A stretch of 64,000 bases of DNA from Streptomyces sp. NBC_01317 (GCF_035961655.1 NZ_CP108393.1:3393501-3457500), one strand, 5' to 3'; counted from the stretch's first letter, positions 44,717 to 54,407 are shown. Notes: generated by a model not told the origin, from the letters alone. Translations and numbers: made by a program.

Positions 44717-45940
44717 TCAGCCGGCCGCCACTGCGGCTGTGGCGGTGACCGTCGCCGCGGCGTGGGCGGCGGCCGCGGTGGTGGCTGTCGCTTCGTCGAG
44801 CAGCGACTCTGCTTCCGGGCTGGTGCGCGGCGCGGGGACGCCGTGCGTGGGGAGGCCATGCGTGGGAACACCGTGCGCGGAAAGGCCGTTCGCCGGAACG
44901 CCGTGGGACGGGGCGCCCTGGACCTCCGTGGCCGTTTCGGTGATCGCGAGCCGGCCGCCCAGCCGTGGGGCGGGGAGCGGGCCCGCGTCGCCGTGGAGCA
45001 GGAGTCGTACGGCCGCCCAGGGCAGGTTCACCCCGGTGAACGCCGTCTGGAAGATTCCCGCCGACGCCCGGGGGTTGGCCTCCAGCAGTACCGGTTCGCC
45101 GTTGCGCTGGCGCAGTTGGACGTTGGAGAGGTACGCGAGCCCGAAGTGGCCCACGAGGCGGCGCGCGATCGCGGTGGGGGCGGGGTCGTCGAGCAGGTAC
45201 CGGTAGCGGCCCTGCTTGGACCTCGCGACACCGGCGAGCATGGTGCCGCCGGGGGCCGACAGGCAGTCGACGCTCACTTCGGGCCCGTCGAGGAAGGGCA
45301 TGACGAGGAGTTCGGGAACGGTCTCCCCCTCGTCGGCGGCCCGCCGCAAGGCGTGGGCCACCGCGTCCACGGAGGCCAGCGGAGCGGGCGCGGCCAGCAG
45401 GTCCTTGAGGCGCAGGGGCCGGTCGTCCAGGATGCGGAACCCGAACGCCGAGTACTCACCGGCGGGTTTGACGCACACTCTCTCCCCGGTGGCCGAGAGT
45501 TCCTCCACCGCCTCCCGGAAGCTCGCGGCGTCGGAGGCGACCCGCCAGGGCGGTACGGGAATGCCGGCCGCCCCGGCCTCCTCGTACGCACGGCTCTTGC
45601 TGGTCAGCGCGTCGATCGCGGCGGGCGGTGAACACATCAGCCGCGTGCCGCCCTGGGCGAAGACGTCGGTCAGCCCGGCGAGCGCGGCCAGGCGCCGGGG
45701 CGGGATGAGGACGTCTATCCCGTGCCGCCGGCAGAAGTCGAGGGCGAAGTCGGCGTAGTTGTCGTCGCTGACATGACGGGGCTCGACCTCGCCCACGTCG
45801 CAGGCCGAGAGCGCGGGGGCGTCCCGGTCGACGTTGGTCCCGTAGATACGGACGTCAACGGCGTCCGGGTTGTCGCGCAGCATCCGCATCACCTGGGTCG
45901 TGGCCACCCCTGCGCTGCTGAGCCATATCCGTAGTGCTAT
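44717..45940 (-). CDS. ATP-grasp domain protein (apparent ATA start)
   Basis: About 407 residues. Carboxylate-amine ligase type: N-terminal pre-ATP-grasp strand ALRIWLSSAGVATTQ, then SKSRAYEEAGAAGIPVPPW, ERVCVKPAGEYSAFGFRIL, LVMPFLDGPEVSVDC, and the metal loop PVLLEANPRASAGI. The C-terminus has a repeated HGVPxxGLPxHGVP tail and an Ala/Thr run. The conserved N-terminal strand lies upstream of the first usual start (GTG at 45907). The only codon positioned after the AAGGAG at 45948-45953 is ATA at 45940, and two in-frame stops lie just before. Substrate unknown. Confidence 0.8.
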   Translation of the reverse strand: MALRIWLSSAGVATTQVMRMLRDNPDAVDVRIYGTNVDRDAPALSACDVGEVEPRHVSDDNYADFALDFCRRHGIDVLIPPRRLAALAGLTDVFAQGGTRLMCSPPAAIDALTSKSRAYEEAGAAGIPVPPWRVASDAASFREAVEELSATGERVCVKPAGEYSAFGFRILDDRPLRLKDLLAAPAPLASVDAVAHALRRAADEGETVPELLVMPFLDGPEVSVDCLSAPGGTMLAGVARSKQGRYRYLLDDPAPTAIARRLVGHFGLAYLSNVQLRQRNGEPVLLEANPRASAGIFQTAFTGVNLPWAAVRLLLHGDAGPLPAPRLGGRLAITETATEVQGAPSHGVPANGLSAHGVPTHGLPTHGVPAPRTSPEAESLLDEATATTAAAAHAAATVTATAAVAAG

Positions 45941-46161
45941 CGCGAAGCTCCTTCGTCATCAGGGCAGGCGAAGCCCGCCGAAGGCCCTGCGAAGCAAGGC
46001 CACCCGACCATTTCCGATCATGTGTGAGCGGATCGTAGCCCGAAACGATGACGATGAGATTTCATGCCCGGCGTGCCCATCGGCGGCCGGCCTGCCGCCG
46101 ATCGGCCGCGCACGACAACGGCCCCCGCCCCGCGTCTCCGCGGAACAGGGGCCGTTCGATG
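45941..46161. other. Spacer between tRNA-Tyr and ATP-grasp gene
   Basis: 221 bp with no credible gene. It carries the ribosome-binding site of the ATP-grasp gene at 45948-45953 and presumably the tRNA-Tyr terminator; I see no clear promoter. The G/C skew of the plus strand here gives spurious frames. Confidence 0.4.
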
Positions 46162-46243
46162 TGGCGGCGCCAGGATTCGAACCTGGGAAGGCTAAGCCGG
46201 CGGATTTACAGTCCGCTCCCATTGGCCACTCGGGCACACCGCC
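46162..46243 (-). tRNA. tRNA-Tyr (GTA anticodon)
   Basis: 82-nt class II tRNA with a long variable arm. The acceptor GGCGGTG pairs with CGCCGCC (one G-U), the anticodon GTA is in ACTGTAAAT, and the T-arm has GGTTCGAATCC. CCA is not encoded. Confidence 0.95.
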
Positions 46244-46495
46244 ATGGGATGGTGCTGTCGCCTCGGGAGGACCGTTGGTGCTGGTGTCCCTTGGCGACGA
46301 CGTAAACGATACCCGATGCCCGGGGGTGCTCCGCCACCCGATTGATCAGCGCTGGGGGCGGGTGCGGGTGACTAGGCTTTACGGCAGCGGTCGGGCGCTG
46401 CCGGTCGTGCGTCGGGCGCCTGACCGGCGCCCGGTTCGCGGCGGACGCGCACCCGGCCCGTACCTCATCGCACCCGATCGAAGGAGCCACAGAAC

Positions 46496-46984
46496 ATGGC
46501 CGACTCCAGTTTCGACATCGTCTCGAAGGTCGAGCGGCAGGAGGTCGACAACGCCCTCAACCAGACCTCGAAGGAGATCGCGCAGCGGTACGACTTCAAG
46601 AACGTCGGAGCGTCGATCGACTGGTCCGGCGAGAAGATCCTGATGCAGGCGAACTCGGAGGAGCGGGTCAAGGCGATCCTCGACGTCTTCCAGTCCAAGC
46701 TGATCAAGCGCGGGATCTCGCTGAAGTCGCTGGACGCGGGTGAGCCGCAGCTCTCCGGCAAGGAGTACAAGATCTTCGCCACGATCGAGGAGGGCATCTC
46801 CCAGGACAACGCCAAGAAGGTCGCGAAGATCATCCGGGACGAGGGCCCCAAGGGCATCAAGGCGCAGGTCCAGGGCGACGAGCTGCGGGTCAGCTCGAAG
46901 AGCCGGGACGACCTCCAGACCGTGATCTCCCTGCTCAAGGGGCGTGACTTCGACTTCGCCCTCCAGTTCGTGAACTACCGGTGA
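46496..46984 (+). CDS. yajQ: YajQ family protein (nucleotide/c-di-GMP binding)
   Basis: 162 residues, complete: [20 protein letters not shown], then [35 protein letters not shown], and the C-terminal [16 protein letters not shown]. Two tandem ferredoxin-like domains. YajQ homologues bind cyclic di-GMP in Xanthomonas and nucleotides elsewhere; the role in Streptomyces is not established. AAGGAG precedes the ATG. It lies alone, with the promoter in the 250 bp after tRNA-Tyr. Confidence 0.95.
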   Translation: MADSSFDIVSKVERQEVDNALNQTSKEIAQRYDFKNVGASIDWSGEKILMQANSEERVKAILDVFQSKLIKRGISLKSLDAGEPQLSGKEYKIFATIEEGISQDNAKKVAKIIRDEGPKGIKAQVQGDELRVSSKSRDDLQTVISLLKGRDFDFALQFVNYR

Positions 46985-47063
46985 CGACGGCGGTACGGGG
47001 GCGGGGCGGCCGGTCCGCCCCCGCCTCCGCACCCTTCCTCCGCACGCCGGACCTCCCGGTCCC

Positions 47064-47726
47064 ATGAGCGGCGAGCTGTTCCCGAGGCCGCGGGAGGTGG
47101 TCGCGCCCGGGGCGGTGCACGTACCTGCGTGGCTGTCCGGGGAGCGGCAGCGTGAGCTGGTACGGGCCTGCCGGGAGTGGGCCCGGGGTCCGGTGCCGAT
47201 CCGGCACACGGTGCTGCCGAACGGGGGCGTGATGTCCGTACGGACCGTCTGTCTCGGCTGGCACTGGCAGCCCTACCGCTACACACGCACGGCCGGGGAT
47301 GTGAACGGCGCCCGGGTGGCGGCGTTTCCGCCCTGGCTGGTGGAGTGGGGCAGGGCGGCGGTGGCCGAGGCGTACGGCGATCCGGCGGGCGCGGCCGCGT
47401 ACACCCCCGACACCGCGCTGATCAACTTCTACGACGGCGACGCGACGATGGGCATGCACCAGGACAAGGACGAGAAGTCCCTCGCTCCGGTGGTGTCCCT
47501 GAGCATCGGGGACAGTTGCGTCTTCCGTCTGGGCAACACGGAGAACCGGGGGCGGCCGTACCGGGACGTGGAGCTGTCCTCCGGGGACCTCTTCGTCTTC
47601 GGAGGGGCGTCGCGCCTGGCGTACCACGGCGTGCCCAAGGTCCGCCCGGGGACGGGCGATCCGGCCACGGGGATGGCCGGCGGGCGGTTGAACATCACCT
47701 TGCGGGAGACCGGGCTGGGTGGGTGA
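47064..47726 (+). CDS. alkB: AlkB-like Fe(II)/2-oxoglutarate dioxygenase
   Basis: 220 residues. The metal triad is complete: His and Asp in GMHQDKDE and the distal His in LAYHGVPK. The 2-oxoglutarate-binding arginines lie in GRLNITLRETG. NFYDGDATMGMHQDKDEKSL is typical of the AlkB nucleic-acid demethylase family, with the N-terminal lid FPPWLVEWGR. Expected to reverse N-alkyl damage in DNA or RNA. It follows yajQ by 79 bp. Confidence 0.92.
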   Translation: MSGELFPRPREVVAPGAVHVPAWLSGERQRELVRACREWARGPVPIRHTVLPNGGVMSVRTVCLGWHWQPYRYTRTAGDVNGARVAAFPPWLVEWGRAAVAEAYGDPAGAAAYTPDTALINFYDGDATMGMHQDKDEKSLAPVVSLSIGDSCVFRLGNTENRGRPYRDVELSSGDLFVFGGASRLAYHGVPKVRPGTGDPATGMAGGRLNITLRETGLGG

Positions 47727-47775
47727 GCGGTGGTCGGTGGGTCCCCGTCGGCGGGTCCTGGCCGTCGGGGCCCTG

Positions 47776-48051
47776 TCAGCGCGTCCTGGAGCGGGAGTTG
47801 CCGAAGAGGAGCCGGTAGATCACCAGCAGGACAAACGCCCCGCCGATGGCCGCGAGCCAGGTGGGCCCGTCGTAGAAGTCCTTGTTGATGGGGTGGTCGA
47901 GCCAGCGCGCCGATATCCAGCCGCCGACGAAGGCCCCCGCGATACCGATGAGCGTCGTACCGATCAGCCCACCCGGGTCCCGTCCCGGGAGCAGAATCTT
48001 GGCAACGGCTCCGGCGAGGAGTCCGAGAATGATCCAGCCGAGGATGCCCAT
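47776..48051 (-). CDS. GlsB/YeaQ/YmgE family membrane protein
   Basis: 91 residues, three predicted membrane helices: MGILGWIILGLLAGAVAKIL, then GGLIGTTLIGIAGAFVGGWI, then LAAIGGAFVLLVIYRLLFG. The Gly-rich repeats and the GRDPGG loop are hallmarks of the transglycosylase-associated (GlsB) stress-protein family. The long frame continuing upstream is non-coding. Convergent with alkB (49 bp). Confidence 0.92.
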   Translation of the reverse strand: MGILGWIILGLLAGAVAKILLPGRDPGGLIGTTLIGIAGAFVGGWISARWLDHPINKDFYDGPTWLAAIGGAFVLLVIYRLLFGNSRSRTR

Positions 48052-48137
48052 GTCCTGAACCTGCCTTTCGTGCGGTGTTGTCCCGGAAGACGCCCCGGGG
48101 ACCGGGCGCGGTTGCGGAGATCCGTAGCCTGCGCCGT

Positions 48138-49403
48138 ATGACACAGGAGTTGCGGCGCACGCTGGGCGTGTTCGACGCGGTGGTGGTCGGACTGGGGGCG
48201 ATGGTCGGGGCGGGGATCTTCGTCGCTCTGGGGCCCGCGGCGAAGGCCGCGGGGTCGGGTCTGCTGCTGGGGCTCGGGCTGGCGGCGGTGGTCGCGTACT
48301 GCAACGCCATGTCGTCCGCCCGGCTGGCCGTCCTCTACCCCGCATCCGGTGGGACATACATCTATGGGCGGGAACGGCTCGGCCCGTTCTGGGGGTACCT
48401 GGCGGGCTGGGCGTTTGTCGTGGGGAAGACGGCGTCGTGCGCGGCCATGGCCCTGACGGTCGGCGCGTACCTGTGGCCGGGGCGGGAACACGCCGTGGCC
48501 GTGGCGGCTGTCGTGGCGCTGACTGCCGTGAACTACCGGGGCGTTCAGAAGTCCGCGTGGCTGACACGGGTCGTGGTGGCGGTCGTGCTCGTGATCCTCT
48601 CCGTGGTCGTGGTGGTGTGCCTCGGCTCGGACGCGGCCGGGGCGGGGCGGCCGGTGCCGGTCGCGGACGCGTCCGCCGGCGGGGTGCTCCAGGCAGCGGG
48701 CCTGCTGTTCTTCGCCTTCGCGGGGTACGCGCGGATCGCCACGCTGGGCGAGGAGGTGCGTGATCCGGTCCGTACGATCCCGCGTGCCGTGCCACTCGCG
48801 CTCGGTATCGCGCTGGTGGTGTACGCGGCGGTGGCCGTGGCGGTCCTTTCCGTGCTGGGGGCCGGTGAGCTGGGGCGGGCGTCGGCGCCGCTCACCGATG
48901 CCGTACGGGCCGCGGGCGCGTCGTGGCTCGTACCGGTGGTGCGGGCCGGAGCCGCGGTGGCGGCGCTCGGCTCACTGCTGGCGCTGATCCTGGGGGTGTC
49001 CCGGACGACACTGGCGATGGCGCGGGACGGGCATCTGCCGGGCGGGCTCTCCGCCGTCCATACGCGCTTCCATGTGCCGCACCGGGCGGAGCTGGCGGTG
49101 GGCGTCGTGGTCTCCGTCGTGGCGGCCACCACGGACGTGCGCGGGGCGATCGGTTTCTCGTCGTTCGGCGTACTGGCCTACTACGCGATCGCCAACGCCT
49201 CGGCGTGGACGCTGGGCACGGGCCGGGCGGTCGGCGCCGGCCGGGTGCGGGCGGCGGGTGGACTGGTGGGCTGTGTGGCGCTGGCGTGGGCCCTGCCGCT
49301 CGCCTCGGTGATCTCCGGTGCCGGGGTGCTGGCGATGGGAGCACTCGTCTACGCCGGGCGGCGGCGCCGGCCGGGGCGGAGGACTCAGGCCGCGGGTATG
49401 TAG
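48138..49403 (+). CDS. APC family amino-acid permease
   Basis: 421 residues from the ATG at 48138 (MTQELRRTLGVFDAVVVGLG), about 12 membrane helices. Helix 1 has GAMVGAGIFVALGPAA, the substrate-binding glycine motif of the family, and helix 6 reads LLFFAFAGYARIATLGEEVR. An amino-acid/cation exchanger or importer is expected; the substrate is unknown. A small gene on the other strand overlaps its last 19 bases. Confidence 0.9.
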   Translation: MTQELRRTLGVFDAVVVGLGAMVGAGIFVALGPAAKAAGSGLLLGLGLAAVVAYCNAMSSARLAVLYPASGGTYIYGRERLGPFWGYLAGWAFVVGKTASCAAMALTVGAYLWPGREHAVAVAAVVALTAVNYRGVQKSAWLTRVVVAVVLVILSVVVVVCLGSDAAGAGRPVPVADASAGGVLQAAGLLFFAFAGYARIATLGEEVRDPVRTIPRAVPLALGIALVVYAAVAVAVLSVLGAGELGRASAPLTDAVRAAGASWLVPVVRAGAAVAALGSLLALILGVSRTTLAMARDGHLPGGLSAVHTRFHVPHRAELAVGVVVSVVAATTDVRGAIGFSSFGVLAYYAIANASAWTLGTGRAVGAGRVRAAGGLVGCVALAWALPLASVISGAGVLAMGALVYAGRRRRPGRRTQAAGM

Positions 49404-49561
49404 GTGCGGAAGTCCGGCCAGGGCCGGGCCTCCGCGTCGCTCTCCTCGTCCTCCGACCAGGACGTGCCGTCGACCCAGTCACGCTGCCACGCGGCGAGGG
49501 CCGGGAACAGGACGGGTCCGGCCGGGGCCGCGGCCTCCGGCGACTGCTCGGTGTCGGTCAT
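49385..49561 (-). CDS. Small hypothetical acidic protein
   Basis: 58 residues from the ATG at 49561 (MTDTEQSPEAAAPAGPVLFP), with a distinctive end: WVDGTSWSEDEESDAEARPW then PDFRTYIPAA. I know no named domain. Balanced composition and an end away from the repeats speak for a real gene, and it overlaps the permease end by 19 bp in convergent orientation. An in-frame start six codons upstream is possible. No clear ribosome-binding site. Function unknown. Confidence 0.55.
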   Translation of the reverse strand: MTDTEQSPEAAAPAGPVLFPALAAWQRDWVDGTSWSEDEESDAEARPWPDFRTYIPAA

Positions 49562-49663
49562 GTGTTCATGGTGGACCATGGCACTGACAATGGGCCTGGA
49601 ACCACTCCGACCTGCGGTTTCTCTCCGCAGGTCGGTCCGTGGGCCCGTGCGGGCGACCCTGCC

Positions 49664-50056
49664 TCAGCGCACCACGAACGGCTGGTCGGTCGGCACGATC
49701 TCCTTGCCCAGCGGCATCAGCGAGATCGGGATCAGCTTGAAGTTGGCGAGGCCCAGCGGGATGCCGATGATCGTGACGCACAGCGCGATGCCCGTGAAGA
49801 TGTGGCCGAGAGCGAGCCACCAGCCGGCCAGGACCAGCCACAGGATGTTGGCGACGAACGACGGTGCGCCCGCGTCGGGGCGGTCGATCGCCGTGTAGCC
49901 GAACGGCCACAGGGCGTAGAAGCCGATGCGGAAGGCCGCGAGGCCGAAGGGGATTCCGATGATCGTGACGCAGAGCACCAGCCCCGCCACGACATAGGCC
50001 AGGAACATCCAGAAGCCGCACAGCACGAGCCAGACCACATTCAGGAGAGTTCTCAT
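49664..50056 (-). CDS. YccF domain membrane protein
   Basis: 130 residues. Two copies of the YccF (DUF307) unit appear: [27 protein letters not shown] and [29 protein letters not shown]. Each follows a helix ([20 protein letters not shown] and [20 protein letters not shown]). Inner-membrane protein of unknown function. The ATG overlaps the htpX stop (ATGA), so the two are coupled. Confidence 0.92.
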   Translation of the reverse strand: MRTLLNVVWLVLCGFWMFLAYVVAGLVLCVTIIGIPFGLAAFRIGFYALWPFGYTAIDRPDAGAPSFVANILWLVLAGWWLALGHIFTGIALCVTIIGIPLGLANFKLIPISLMPLGKEIVPTDQPFVVR

Positions 50057-50916
50057 GATCGTCGACCTGCCATTCGCTCTAGTCGGGCGATACGTTCCGC
50101 CATCGGCGGATGCGTGGAGAACAGCTTGGACACCCCCTGGCCAGGGCGGAAGGGGTTCGCGATCATCATGTGGCTCGCGGTCTCGATCCGCGGCTCGGAC
50201 GGTAGGGGCAACTGTTTCGTCCCCGCATCCAGCTTACGCAGCGCGCTGGCGAGGGCCAGCGGGTCGCCGGTGATCTGGGCGCCCGAGGCGTCCGCCTCGT
50301 ACTCGCGGGAGCGGCTGACGGCCAGCTGGATCACCGAGGCGGCGAGCGGCCCCAGGACCAGGACCAGCAGGAAGCCGACGATGCCGGGGCCGTCGTCGTC
50401 GTCCGAGCGGCCGACGGGGATCAGCCAGGCGAAATTCACCAGGAACATGACGACCGAGGCGAGCGCACCGGCGACCGACGAGATCAGGATGTCGCGGTTG
50501 TAGACATGGCTCAGCTCGTGGCCCAGGACGCCGCGCAGCTCGCGCTCGTCGAGGATCTGGAGGATCCCCTCCGTGCAGCACACGGCGGCGTTGCGGGGGT
50601 TGCGGCCGGTGGCGAAGGCGTTGGGCGCCTGGGTCGGTGAGATGTACAGCCGGGGCATGGGCTGGCGGGAGGCGGTGGAGAGCTCGCGGACGATGCGGTA
50701 GAGCTGGGGGGCCTCGAATTCGCTGACGGGCCGGGCCCGCATCGCGCGCAGGGCCAGCTTGTCGCTGTTCCAGTACGCGTACGCGTTGGTCCCGACGGCC
50801 ACGACCAGCGCGACGATCAGCCCCGTACGGCCGAAGAAGCTGCCGATGACGATGATGAGCGCGGAGAGGCCCCCGAGGAGTACGGCGGTTCTCAACCCGT
50901 TGTGCCGGCGGTGCAC
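50053..50916 (-). CDS. htpX: Membrane zinc metalloprotease HtpX
   Basis: 287 residues from a GTG at 50916 with GGAGGG upstream ([20 protein letters not shown]). Two N-terminal membrane helices, the zinc motif HELSH in [18 protein letters not shown], two more helices, and the third ligand Glu in [15 protein letters not shown]48 family; it removes misfolded membrane proteins. The frame from 50970 extends upstream into a region without protein character. Confidence 0.95.
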   Translation of the reverse strand: MHRRHNGLRTAVLLGGLSALIIVIGSFFGRTGLIVALVVAVGTNAYAYWNSDKLALRAMRARPVSEFEAPQLYRIVRELSTASRQPMPRLYISPTQAPNAFATGRNPRNAAVCCTEGILQILDERELRGVLGHELSHVYNRDILISSVAGALASVVMFLVNFAWLIPVGRSDDDDGPGIVGFLLVLVLGPLAASVIQLAVSRSREYEADASGAQITGDPLALASALRKLDAGTKQLPLPSEPRIETASHMMIANPFRPGQGVSKLFSTHPPMAERIARLERMAGRRS

Positions 50917-51108
50917 GGTACGCCCTCCAGATCGTGCGGCAGGGGAACCCTCTACGGAGTGCTGCTCCACTCTTCAGTGGACGCTTCCGTACTGGTCAAC
51001 GCCAGGCGGAGGGTTCGGGTTCCCTGCCGCCCCGGCCCGGGGCGTACGCCGTCCGGGTGGCGGACGTCCCGGCGGGGACGGCCCTGCGGGACCCAGGGGG
51101 CCGCCGGA

Positions 51109-51154
51109 GGCCTCTGAGGGGGCACCTCCTGGCGGGCCGGGTGCCTCAGGGGCC
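51109..51154 (-). terminator. nuo operon terminator candidate
   Basis: Imperfect stem with GGCC-x-CTGAGG...GCACC on the left and GGGTGCCTCAGGGGCC on the right, 12 nt after the nuoN stop. No T-run. Confidence 0.6.
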
Positions 51155-51165
51155 GTCGTACGGGC

Positions 51166-52722
51166 TCAGAACAGGTTCACGTCGGCGAAGCGCAGGACGA
51201 GCTGGGGGGCTCCCGACAGGGCGACGCCGATCGCGGCGGTCAGGGCGATCGCCACGGCGAGGGGGACGGGGGTGGCGTGCGCGGTCAGTTCCGCGTTCCC
51301 GGCCGGCCGTACGGCCGCGCCGGACGGTGCCTCCTCGCCCTCCGGGGCGCGGAAGAGGAGTGCCGTCCACTGAAGGTAGTAGTAGAGGGCGATCACGACG
51401 TTCACGGCCATGAAGACGGCCAGCCAGCCGAGACCCGCGTCGACGGCCGCGGAGAAGACCGTGACCTTGGCGAACAGGCCGATGATGCCGGGCGGCAGCC
51501 CTGCCAGGCAGAGCAGGAAGAACGCCAGGGCGACGGCGGCGGCCGGGCGGCGCGCGTACAGGCCCCGGTAGTCGGCGATCCGGTTCTCCGGTTCCGTACG
51601 GGCCACCAGGGCGACGACCGCGAAGGCGCCGAGGTTCACGACGGCGTACATGAGGGCGTATGCGACGGTGGAGCCGATCCGGTCCCCGTCGGCGTACGCG
51701 GAGGACGCGATCGGCACCAGCAGGTAGCCGGCCTGGGCCACCGAGGACCAGGCGAGGAGCCGTACGGCGCTCCACGCGCGTGTGGCGGACTGCCGGAGGG
51801 CGGCGACGTTCCCGACGGTCATCGTCAGGGCGGCGAGGAAGGCGAGGACCGGGCCCCACACGTCCGCGTACGACGGGAACGCGACGACCGTGACCAGGAT
51901 CAGCCCGGTGAAGCCGACGGCCTTGCCGACCACCGAGAGATAGGCGGCGATGGGCAGCGGGGCACCCACGTAGGTGTCCGGGACCCAGAAGTGGAACGGG
52001 GCGGCGGCGGTCTTGAAGGCGAAGCCGACCAGGGTGAGGGCGACACCGGCCCGGGCGAGGGTGGCCAACTGTCCTGGGACGTCGTCCAGCGCGCCGGCGA
52101 TCTCCGTGAGGTGCAGGGTGCCGGTCGTGGCGTACACGAAACTGACGCCCAGCAGCATCACGGCCGTCGCGGTGACCGACGAGAGGAAGAACTTCAGCGC
52201 GGCCTCGGAGGAGAGCCGGTCGCCTCGCTTGAGCCCGACCAGGGCGAAGGCGGGCAGCGAGGCCACTTCGAGGGCGACGACGAGGGTCGCGAGGTCGCGG
52301 GACGCGGGCAGCAGGGCGGCGCCGGCCGCCGAGGAGAGCAGCAGGAACCAGAACTCCCCCGCCGGGAGGTCCTTGGTCCCGGTCAGGGAGAGCAGGGCGG
52401 TGAGCAGGGCCCCGCCGAGCACCAACAGCTGGATGACCAGCGTGAAGTGGTCGGCGGTGTAGCTGCACGCGCCGGCCCCGCCTGGTTCGCCGGAGAGGCA
52501 GAACGTCGAGCGGTCGTCGTTCCACAGCGGCAGCAGGAGGGCCATCGCGGCGGCGAGGCCGGCGATCGCGACGCCGCCGAGGAGCTGTTTGCGGTGCTCG
52601 GGGACGAAGAGGTCGGCCACCAGGATGACCAGGGCGACCACGGCGGTGAGGGTGGGGGGCGCGATCGCGAACCAGTCGACGGACTGGACGAGGCTGGCGG
52701 CGCCGTCGGCGGCCACGGTCAC
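51166..52722 (-). CDS. nuoN: NADH-quinone oxidoreductase subunit N
   Basis: 518 residues, about 14 membrane helices, one of three antiporter-like proton-pumping subunits. LGVSFVYATTGTLHLTEIAG, the helix-7/8 region with GFAFKTAAAPFHFWVPDTYV (conserved Lys), LAWSSVAQAGYLL, and LCLAGLPPGIIGLFAKVTVF are family motifs. The GTG at 52722 follows AGGAGG and overlaps the nuoM stop (GTGA). Last gene of the operon. Confidence 0.95.
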   Translation of the reverse strand: MTVAADGAASLVQSVDWFAIAPPTLTAVVALVILVADLFVPEHRKQLLGGVAIAGLAAAMALLLPLWNDDRSTFCLSGEPGGAGACSYTADHFTLVIQLLVLGGALLTALLSLTGTKDLPAGEFWFLLLSSAAGAALLPASRDLATLVVALEVASLPAFALVGLKRGDRLSSEAALKFFLSSVTATAVMLLGVSFVYATTGTLHLTEIAGALDDVPGQLATLARAGVALTLVGFAFKTAAAPFHFWVPDTYVGAPLPIAAYLSVVGKAVGFTGLILVTVVAFPSYADVWGPVLAFLAALTMTVGNVAALRQSATRAWSAVRLLAWSSVAQAGYLLVPIASSAYADGDRIGSTVAYALMYAVVNLGAFAVVALVARTEPENRIADYRGLYARRPAAAVALAFFLLCLAGLPPGIIGLFAKVTVFSAAVDAGLGWLAVFMAVNVVIALYYYLQWTALLFRAPEGEEAPSGAAVRPAGNAELTAHATPVPLAVAIALTAAIGVALSGAPQLVLRFADVNLF

Positions 52723-54404
52723 GACATGCCTCCTGCGAGGAGCTTCTGCACGGCCGGGTCGGTGAGGCCGAGGAGGACCGCGGGCCAGAGGCCGGCGAGG
52801 ACGGTGAGGGCGACGAGCGGGGTCCAGGCGACGAGTTCGTACGTCCGTACGTCGGCGAAGCCCGGGGCGGCGGGGGTTCCCCGGGCGCCGGTGTCCGGGG
52901 CGGCCGGGGTGTCCGTGATGTCCGGGGCCGCCGGAGTGTCCGGGGCGCCTGCCGTGCCGGCCTGGTGCGGGGCCTGCACGCCCATGCACACCCTCCGTAC
53001 GACGATCAGAAGATATGCGGCGGTGAGGAGCGTGCCGAGGCCCGCGACGGCCATGAAGGTGAGGAAGGCGGGCCGGCTCAGGCCGGCGGCGGGGTCGAAG
53101 GCGCCGAACATCGTGAGCATCTCGCCCCAGAACCCGGCGAGGCCCGGCAGGCCGAGGGAGGCGACGGCCGCGAAGGCGAGCAGGCCCCCGAGGCGGGGCG
53201 CGCGGCCGTAGAGCGCGGCGCCCGTCGCACCGGCGAGGGTGTCCAGGTCGGCGGTGCCGTACCGGTCCTTGAGGGCGCCGACCAGGAAGAACAGCAGGCC
53301 GGTGATGAGGCCGTGGGCGATGTTGGCGAAGAGCGCGCCGTTCACGCCGGTGGGGGTCATCGTGGCGATGCCGAGCAGCACGAAGCCCATGTGGCCGACG
53401 GACGAGTACGCGATCAGGCGCTTGAGGTCGCCGCCCGCGCCCTGCCGGGCGAGGGCGAGGCAGGCCAGGGACCCGTAGATGATGCCGACGACGGCGAGGG
53501 CCGCGAGGTAGGGCGCGAAGGTCCGCATCCCGTCGGGGGCGATGGGCAGGACGATCCGGACGAACCCGTACGTACCCATCTTGAGCAGGACCCCGGCGAG
53601 CAGGACGGACCCGACGGTCGGCGCGGCGGTGTGGGCGTCGGGCAGCCAGCTGTGCAGCGGCCACATCGGGGTCTTCACCGCGAGGCCGACGCCGATCGCC
53701 AGAACCGCGATGACCTGCGTGGATGTGCTGAGCCCGCGGCCGTTGTCAGTGGCGAGTGCCACCATGTCGAATGTGCCCGCCCTCAGCCCGATGAGAAGCA
53801 GGCCGAGCAGCATGACCACGGAACCGAGCAGGGTGTAGAGGATGAATTTCCAGGCCGCCGCCTGCCGGCCGCCCGGGACGCCTTCCGAGCCGCCCCAGCG
53901 GGCGATCAGGAAGTACATCGGGATGAGCACCATCTCGAAGGCCAGGAAGAAGAGCAGCAGGTCGAGGACGGCGAAGGTGGCGAGGGTGCCGGATTCGAGG
54001 AGGAGCAGCAGGGCGACGAACGCCTTGGGCGAGGGGCCCGAGGGCATCTTGAAGTAGCTGTAGAGCGCGCAGAGGAAGGTCAGCAGCGCGGTCAGGACCA
54101 GAAGGGGGAGCGAAATGCCGTCGATGCCGAGGTGGATGCGGATGTCCAGCGCCGCGATCCAGCTGATGTCCGTGGTGGCCTGCATCCTCGACGCGTGGTC
54201 GCGGTCGAAGCCGAGGGCCAGGACGATCGCGGCGATGAGGATCGCGCCGGTGACGGTGACGCCGTGGCGGAGCACTGCCTGGTCGGGGCCGCTGCCCTTG
54301 AGTCCGGGCGGCGCGGGGAGGAACACGGCGGCGGCGCCGATGAGCGGTCCGGCGACGATCAACGCCAGAAGGGCCTGCATCACGGATTCACTGATATCGA
54401 TCAC
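52719..54404 (-). CDS. nuoM: NADH-quinone oxidoreductase subunit M
   Basis: 561 residues. Antiporter-like subunit: HLGIDGISLPLLVLTALLTF, the Glu of helix 5 in LAFEMVLIPMYFLIARWGG, GLAVKTPMWPLHSWLPDAHT with the conserved Lys, and LIAYSSVGHMGFVLLG. Between helices near the C-terminus a Pro/Ala/Asp-rich loop (PDTPAAPDITDTPAAPDTGA) is inserted, not usual for the family. GTG start with GGAG upstream; 3 bp from nuoL. Confidence 0.94.
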   Translation of the reverse strand: MIDISESVMQALLALIVAGPLIGAAAVFLPAPPGLKGSGPDQAVLRHGVTVTGAILIAAIVLALGFDRDHASRMQATTDISWIAALDIRIHLGIDGISLPLLVLTALLTFLCALYSYFKMPSGPSPKAFVALLLLLESGTLATFAVLDLLLFFLAFEMVLIPMYFLIARWGGSEGVPGGRQAAAWKFILYTLLGSVVMLLGLLLIGLRAGTFDMVALATDNGRGLSTSTQVIAVLAIGVGLAVKTPMWPLHSWLPDAHTAAPTVGSVLLAGVLLKMGTYGFVRIVLPIAPDGMRTFAPYLAALAVVGIIYGSLACLALARQGAGGDLKRLIAYSSVGHMGFVLLGIATMTPTGVNGALFANIAHGLITGLLFFLVGALKDRYGTADLDTLAGATGAALYGRAPRLGGLLAFAAVASLGLPGLAGFWGEMLTMFGAFDPAAGLSRPAFLTFMAVAGLGTLLTAAYLLIVVRRVCMGVQAPHQAGTAGAPDTPAAPDITDTPAAPDTGARGTPAAPGFADVRTYELVAWTPLVALTVLAGLWPAVLLGLTDPAVQKLLAGGMS

Positions 54405-54407
54405 GGC

